Shown here in pieces: positions 59,249 through 64,000 of a DNA stretch of 64,000 nucleotides. The stretch's first letter is position 1. The number at the start of each line of letters is the position of its first letter. The notes below the pieces were generated by a model. The model did not search any database. It was not told where the DNA came from and saw only the letters and a list, made by a program, of their open reading frames with translations. The position numbers and the translations under genes are program-made. The stretch covers positions 682,001 to 746,000 of the forward strand of contig NZ_CP023429.1 in NCBI RefSeq assembly GCF_002327085.1. Reading direction: 5' to 3'. This DNA comes from Neisseria weixii (GTDB lineage Bacteria; Pseudomonadota; Gammaproteobacteria; Burkholderiales; Neisseriaceae).

Positions 59249-60730
59249 TTACCAGTAACCCAGCACCTTCCACCACATAATGCCGATGGTGCCGAAAATC
59301 AGCAGTTCCAACACGCTCATGATAAAGCCCGCTTTCCACCATTCCTGCATGGTGACGAAATTAGAACCGTAAATCACCGGAGAAGAACCGGAAGCGTAGT
59401 GGGTGAGCGACATCATAATACCGGTCGATGCAGCCATCACTAAGGCAAACAGCATAGGGGGAGCGCCCAATGCCAAACCTGCACCGTAGAATGCGCCGAA
59501 CATGGCCGTAACGTGGGCAGTGCCGCTGGCAAACATATAGTGCGAATACACATAAGCCGCCACCAATAAGGCACAACCACCGGCCCAATCCAAACCCATG
59601 CCGGAAATACCGGCTTGCAGGTAATCAGACAGCCAGCCGATTAAGCCCAATTTGTTTAAGAAGTTGGCCATCATCACCAAAGCGGCAAACCAAACGATGG
59701 TATCCCATGCGCCTTTTTCTTTCAAGGCGTCTTCCCAAGTCAATACGCCGGTGAGCAGACACAATGAAAAGCCCAAGAAAGTGGTGGCAGTGGCGTCGAT
59801 TTTCACGCCGAACAACATTTCCGGTACACCTGCCCACAACACCAGCAGCAACAAGAAAATCGCCAGCATGATTTTTTCGTTGCGCTGCATCGGACCCATT
59901 TTGCGCAATTCTTCTTTGGCCAGCGCAGTGGCATTCGGTGTTTGCTTGATTTCAGGCGGATACAGGAAATACAGCACCACAGGCATAATCAGCAAGGCGA
60001 CCAAACCCGGCACCACCATCGCCATAAACCAAGTACCCCAAGTCAGGTGGATATCGGAATTGGTGGCTTTGGCAACCAGCTCAACCACCAAAGGGTTGGG
60101 TGCGGTGGCGGTGATGAAGATACAACAGGTGATGATGTTGGCGTGGTAGTTGACCAAGGCCAGATATTTACCGATTTTGCCTTCAGTGCCGTTTTCCGGA
60201 TTGGAATCAAAGCTTAAAGCAATGGATTTCATAATCGGGTGTACAATCGCGCCGCCGCGTGCGGTGTTGCTCGGAGTGACCGGTGCGATAAACAAATCGG
60301 CAATCGCCAAGCTGTAGCCCACGCCCAAAGTGCGTTTGCCGAACCATGAAATCAACAAATAACCGATGCGCGCGCCCAATCCGGTTTTCAGCAGGCCGCG
60401 TGAAATCATGATGGCGACACCAATCATCCATATCAGCGAGTTGTTCAAGCTGCTCAAAGCATCTTTCATGGCTTGGCCGGCCGGATTTTTTACCGGCTTG
60501 CCGTCAACCAATTCAGGCACGGTCACGCCGGTGAGCGCAACCAAAGTAATGGCCAACATGGCCATCGCGCCAATCGGCATGGCTTTGCCGATGATGCCCG
60601 CAATAATGCCGACAAACAGCGCCAACAAGTGCCACGCTTGCGGTGACACACCTTCCGGCACCGGGATGCCGAACCAAATCAGCAGCGTCAGCGCCAGCGC
60701 GACCGCCGCAGGTATAGGTTTAAAACCCAT
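59249..60730 (-). CDS. DASS-family carboxylate transporter
   Basis: 493 residues with 11-12 membrane segments. Features of the SLC13/DASS family: TPSNTARGGAIVHPIMKSIA (SNT motif), ITATAPNPLVVELVAKATNS (second SNT-like motif) and the C-terminal HYASGSSPVIYGSNFVTMQ. Transports dicarboxylates such as succinate, malate or 2-oxoglutarate, or tartrate. It lies downstream of NuoF-like and flavoprotein genes on the same strand, separated by 309 bases of DUS-rich DNA. Confidence 0.92.
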   Translation of the reverse strand: MGFKPIPAAVALALTLLIWFGIPVPEGVSPQAWHLLALFVGIIAGIIGKAMPIGAMAMLAITLVALTGVTVPELVDGKPVKNPAGQAMKDALSSLNNSLIWMIGVAIMISRGLLKTGLGARIGYLLISWFGKRTLGVGYSLAIADLFIAPVTPSNTARGGAIVHPIMKSIALSFDSNPENGTEGKIGKYLALVNYHANIITCCIFITATAPNPLVVELVAKATNSDIHLTWGTWFMAMVVPGLVALLIMPVVLYFLYPPEIKQTPNATALAKEELRKMGPMQRNEKIMLAIFLLLLVLWAGVPEMLFGVKIDATATTFLGFSLCLLTGVLTWEDALKEKGAWDTIVWFAALVMMANFLNKLGLIGWLSDYLQAGISGMGLDWAGGCALLVAAYVYSHYMFASGTAHVTAMFGAFYGAGLALGAPPMLFALVMAASTGIMMSLTHYASGSSPVIYGSNFVTMQEWWKAGFIMSVLELLIFGTIGIMWWKVLGYW

Positions 60731-61039
60731 GTTTCATCTCCAATCATGAAGTATTGTCAAAACTGTTTTCAGACGGCCTTTTTCAATCAGGCCGTCTGAA
60801 AGATTAAAATAATGTGCAGTTTGATGTTTTTCTTATGTTTTTCAGACGGCTTTGAAAAAAGCCAAAGCAGTCTGTCGGGGTGTGTTTTTGATGTTGGGTA
60901 GCGATTCAGGCGGTATCATAGCGTAAAACCTTGAGGCCGTCTGAAATCTTGGCCAACACTAAAACGATGGATGGCATACATCAATTTTCAGACGGCCTTT
61001 TTGACAACATGCGCTGTCAAGGCCGTCTGAAAAATAGGT
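60731..61039. repeat. DUS-rich intergenic region
   Basis: Six AG-DUS or near-DUS copies in both orientations (about 60767, 60788, 60840, 60933, 60987, 61019) in 309 bases, with hairpin potential. The DASS promoter probably lies in it. No ORF seen. Confidence 0.7.
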
Positions 61040-62296
61040 TTAGTCCTGCTCAGCCGATGCCAAACCGTATTCTTCCGGGAAGGTGCGCAATGAGCTTTGC
61101 AACACGGTAACCGCCCCGTCAATCAAGCCGCAGCGGCCACTTTTTGGCAAAATTTGGCACAGGCTTTGTAAGGCGCGCAAGTCGTCGGCGGTGCCGATGC
61201 CGGTGTCCACACGGTTGAGCAGGCGCGACAGTTGGAACGTACCGCCCTTGCAAGGCGGGCATTGGCCGCAAGAGTTGGCCGCAAAAAATTCCACGTATTC
61301 CGATACCTTACGTACCACGCTGGTACCTTCCGAAATCACAATCATTGCACCGGTGCCCAAGCTGGATTTGCGTTCGCGCACGGACACAAAATCCAGCGGT
61401 ACATCTAAATCTTTGGCTGTCAGCAGGGTATTCGACGGGCCGCCGGTAAACACGGCTTTGAAGGTTCGGCCTTCGAGCATACCGCCGCCATATTCGAAAA
61501 TCAGCGTGTAAAGCGTGGTGCCCATCGGCAATTCGTATAAGCCCGGGTTTAACACGTCACCTGATAACGAATACAGTTTGGTGCCGACCGCATCGCCCAA
61601 GCCTAAGCTGCGGTACCATTCTGCGCCTTTGGCCAAAATTTGCGGAATATTGGCAAACGTTTCGGTATTGTTAATCAGTGTCGGTTCGCCGTTGACACCG
61701 CTTTCCGCAGGGAATGGCGGCTTGCGGCGCGGGAAAGGGAAACCGCCTTCCAGCCACGAAATCACCGCGGTTTCTTCGCCGCCGATGTAGCGGCCGGATG
61801 TTTCCACCAGTTGCAGATCCAAAGGCTTACCGAGATAGTTTTCAATGCGGATAAACAAATCGCTTTGTTTCCATTGTTCAATCGACGGAATCAGCGAAGC
61901 AATCGATTCAGTTTGGTGCGGGTTTACATACAGAACGGCTTTGTTGGCGCGACAGGCTACGGCCGCAATCAATACGCCTTCAATCACTTGATGCGGGGTT
62001 TGCGCCAGTAACACACGGTCTTTAAAAGTGCCCGGTTCGTCTTCATTGGCGTTGCACACGACGTATTTGTCGCCGTTTTTGCTTTGTGCGGCGACCGCCG
62101 CTTCCCATTTGCGCCAAGTCGGGAAACCGGCGCCGCCCATGCCGCACAAGTTGGCTTCTTGCAGCTTCGACACAATATTTTGCGGGTCGGCCAATGCCGC
62201 CAGCAAGCCTTCTCCGCCGCCGACATTGCGCCAAGCAGCCAAATCTGCGCCTACCCGGCGGGCGGGGTGTAATAAGTTTTGGTTGGCCTGATTCAT
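61040..62296 (-). CDS. NuoF-like NADH-binding flavoprotein subunit
   Basis: 418 residues. CGMGGAGFPTWRKWEAA (Gly-rich NADH-binding region), NANEDEPGTFKDR, SGRYIGGEETAVISWLEG, an SLBB-like stretch and the 4Fe-4S cysteines SCGQCPPCKGG...GRCGLID. These are features of the complex I 51-kDa subunit and HoxF-type NAD-linked modules. The chromosomal nuo operon is not here, so this belongs to a separate NAD-linked redox unit. ATG overlaps the flavoprotein stop. Confidence 0.88.
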   Translation of the reverse strand: MNQANQNLLHPARRVGADLAAWRNVGGGEGLLAALADPQNIVSKLQEANLCGMGGAGFPTWRKWEAAVAAQSKNGDKYVVCNANEDEPGTFKDRVLLAQTPHQVIEGVLIAAVACRANKAVLYVNPHQTESIASLIPSIEQWKQSDLFIRIENYLGKPLDLQLVETSGRYIGGEETAVISWLEGGFPFPRRKPPFPAESGVNGEPTLINNTETFANIPQILAKGAEWYRSLGLGDAVGTKLYSLSGDVLNPGLYELPMGTTLYTLIFEYGGGMLEGRTFKAVFTGGPSNTLLTAKDLDVPLDFVSVRERKSSLGTGAMIVISEGTSVVRKVSEYVEFFAANSCGQCPPCKGGTFQLSRLLNRVDTGIGTADDLRALQSLCQILPKSGRCGLIDGAVTVLQSSLRTFPEEYGLASAEQD

Positions 62297-63920
62297 GATT
62301 GCACCTCCTTCAAGCCTGCGTGTTCGCGTAAATCGAATCTACCGTAATCCGGATACAATACCGGCGCTTTGACATCGCTGCTCAAACCGGCGCGGGTCAT
62401 TTCACGTTGTAAATCATGCACATGATCCACACCGCCGCGTACTTTTTTCAAAGGTAAGCCGCAGTTGGCCGCCGCCACTCCGGCGCGTCGGCCGAAGCTG
62501 ATGATGTCGAGCAGGGCATTGCCCATCAGGCGGTTGCGGCCGTGAATGCCGCCGGTGACTTCGCCTGCCGCGTATAAACCCGGTACGGTGGTCGAGCCGT
62601 CGCCGTTGATTTCCATGCCGCCGTTTTGATAGTGCAGCGTCGGGTGAATCATCATCGGTTCTACTTTCGGATCCACACCGCATTTGTGGGCAACGTGGCC
62701 TAAAGTAACCAAGCGGTTCAACACTTCGGGATCGTTTTCAATTAAACGCGGAGTATCTAAGAACACGCCTACTTGGCCGTCGCGCACCACGCCGCGGCCT
62801 TCTGCCACTTCGCGCAAAATCGCGGCGGCGACCACGTCGCGTGGTTGTAATTCATCGACAAAACGCTCACCCAAACCGTTCACCAATTTGGTGCCTGCCG
62901 AACGGACAGCTTCGGAAATCAAAGCGCCGGCCAAGTGCGGCGGGTGTGCCACGCCGGTGGGGTGGTATTGGAAGGAATCGACATCACGCAATTTCACGCC
63001 GATGCGGTAGGCCATCACCAAACCGTCGGCGGTTGCGCCGTAGTGGTTGGATGTGGCAAAACCCTGCAAGTGCAGACGGCCTGAACCGCCGGTTGCCAAC
63101 ACCACAGATTTGGCGTGTACCAGCAGCAGGCTGCGTTTTTCCAAATCGTACAAAATCGCACCGACGCAACGGCCGTGTTCATCGGACAACAATTCGATGG
63201 CCGGATGGCGGTTGAATTGGGTGATGTTTTCATCGAGCTCCACCGCTTCACGCAACACGCGCATCATTTCCAAACCGGTAAAGTCGCGGTAGTGCAGAAT
63301 GCGCGGCACGGTGGTGCCGCCGGCGCGTTTGCGGCTTAGATGGCCGTTACTGTCGGCACCTTGCGCCAAATCGAAAGTCATGCCCAAGCCAATCAGCCAA
63401 CGGATGGCCGATGGTGCGTCAGTAACCATTTGTGCCACCAGAGCCTTTTTCGCCGCGTTGTGGCCGCCTTTGATGGTGTCGTCAAAGTGTTGTTGCAAAC
63501 TGTCTTCGGTGCCGACTGCCGCTTGAATGCCGCCTTCGGCCATCACGGTATTGCTGTCGCCGATGCGCAGTTTGTTTGCCATCATCACACGGGCGCCGGT
63601 TTCGCTGGCCGACAAGGCCGCTGCCGCACCTGCACCGCCGCCGCCAATTACCAATACATCGGTATTAACGTGTTCGGCACGCGATAAATCGTAATCGTCA
63701 ATCAAAGGCCGGCTGATTAACAGTTTGGCCAAATCAGGATGGCAATAGTCGCCGGCATTCGGACCAATCGGCAGCTTCACGCGCGCGCTCGGTTGGTAGT
63801 CGGGTGGAAGCGGCTTAATAATTCGTCTTTCGGTGGCAAATCAGTGCGCATTTCCAATGATGACCCGTGCAAATTGGCCAAAGCGGTTTCGTAATCAATA
63901 CCTGTTACTTGCTTTTCCAT
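62293..63920 (-). CDS. fumarate reductase/L-aspartate oxidase-like flavoprotein (one homopolymer contraction)
   Basis: One added C at 63801 joins MEKQVTGIDYETALANLHGS...LLSRFHP to DYQPSARVKLPIGPNAGDYC, about 543 residues. FAD-binding VLVIGGGGAGAAAALSA, substrate-site SFQYHPTGVAHPPHLAGA, and GGIHGRNRLMGNALLDIISF of the SdhA/FrdA/NadB family. With the NuoF-like partner it looks like an NADH-dependent reductase of an unsaturated carboxylic acid, such as fumarate. The partner and a DASS transporter fit this. Confidence 0.85.
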
Positions 63921-63921
63921 T

Positions 63922-63999
63922 TCAGACGGCCTCCTCTTCAAATTCCACGCGCATTTTGCCGCTGTCGATTTCGCGCAGACGGCGCATCAAATCCACCGG
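63922..63999 (-). CDS. C-terminal end of an upstream operon gene (partial)
   Basis: Open frame from the window edge to TGA at 63922-63924, ending MRVEFEEEAV; the stop lies inside a DUS that overlaps the flavoprotein start. It continues beyond the window. A further subunit of the same redox unit is plausible; identity unknown. Confidence 0.6.
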   Translation of the reverse strand, partial: PVDLMRRLREIDSGKMRVEFEEEAV

Positions 64000-64000
64000 A

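Overview
The window is chromosomal DNA from a commensal Neisseria. The 12-mer uptake sequence AGGCCGTCTGAA (AG-DUS dialect, not the meningococcal ATGCCGTCTGAA) occurs throughout, often as inverted pairs acting as terminators. The right part carries ordinary Neisseria housekeeping genes.

About 1-39,440 is the right-hand part of an integrative conjugative element (ICE). It ends with a tyrosine integrase abutting tRNA-Leu(TAA). The left end lies outside the window. Order: a VirB-type secretion operon (virB6 tail, two small membrane proteins, virB7-11) with a methyltransferase-like gene, ssb, a secreted SNase, a secreted Ntox21-like toxin with a putative immunity gene, and virD4 (2-9,130); a minus-strand 30-residue peptide gene with its own signals (9,135-9,375); a Toprim primase-like protein, mobC and a MOB-type relaxase (9,442-15,256); a defence block of C5-cytosine methyltransferase, DUF262 protein and HEPN protein (15,313-18,224); a dense toxin-antitoxin region with RelBE-type pairs, two Fic proteins, MazEF, Phd/PIN and a resolvase (18,250-27,847) that also holds a 760-bp direct repeat; a replication module with DnaA-box-like sites and a Rep-like gene (27,893-29,157); a phage-like repressor/Cro pair and a candidate structured RNA (29,169-31,330); a fertility-inhibition-like gene, TrbM, VapD, two C4-like antisense RNA units with an AntA antirepressor (31,467-36,563); then traL, traM, an excisionase and the integrase.

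About 39,500-64,000 is chromosome: tRNA-Leu, tRNA-Cys and three identical tRNA-Gly; pgsA, a Zn-peptidase-like protein, a DUF2062 protein, fixH-like, ccoG, a decayed MocR regulator, tktA, mutY, a zinc alcohol dehydrogenase, acnB, clpX, a PBP7-type endopeptidase, an M48 lipoprotein, a SIMPL protein, trkA, a DASS-family carboxylate transporter, and a NuoF-like/fumarate-reductase-like flavoprotein pair.

A strong global observation is that about 20 single-base frameshifts occur, in element genes and in core genes such as acnB and mutY, and nearly every one is repaired by lengthening a homopolymer by one base. This points to homopolymer-contraction sequencing error rather than gene decay, so the frameshifted genes below are described as their restored products. 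The MocR gene is the clear exception: it carries a non-homopolymer deletion and a nonsense codon.
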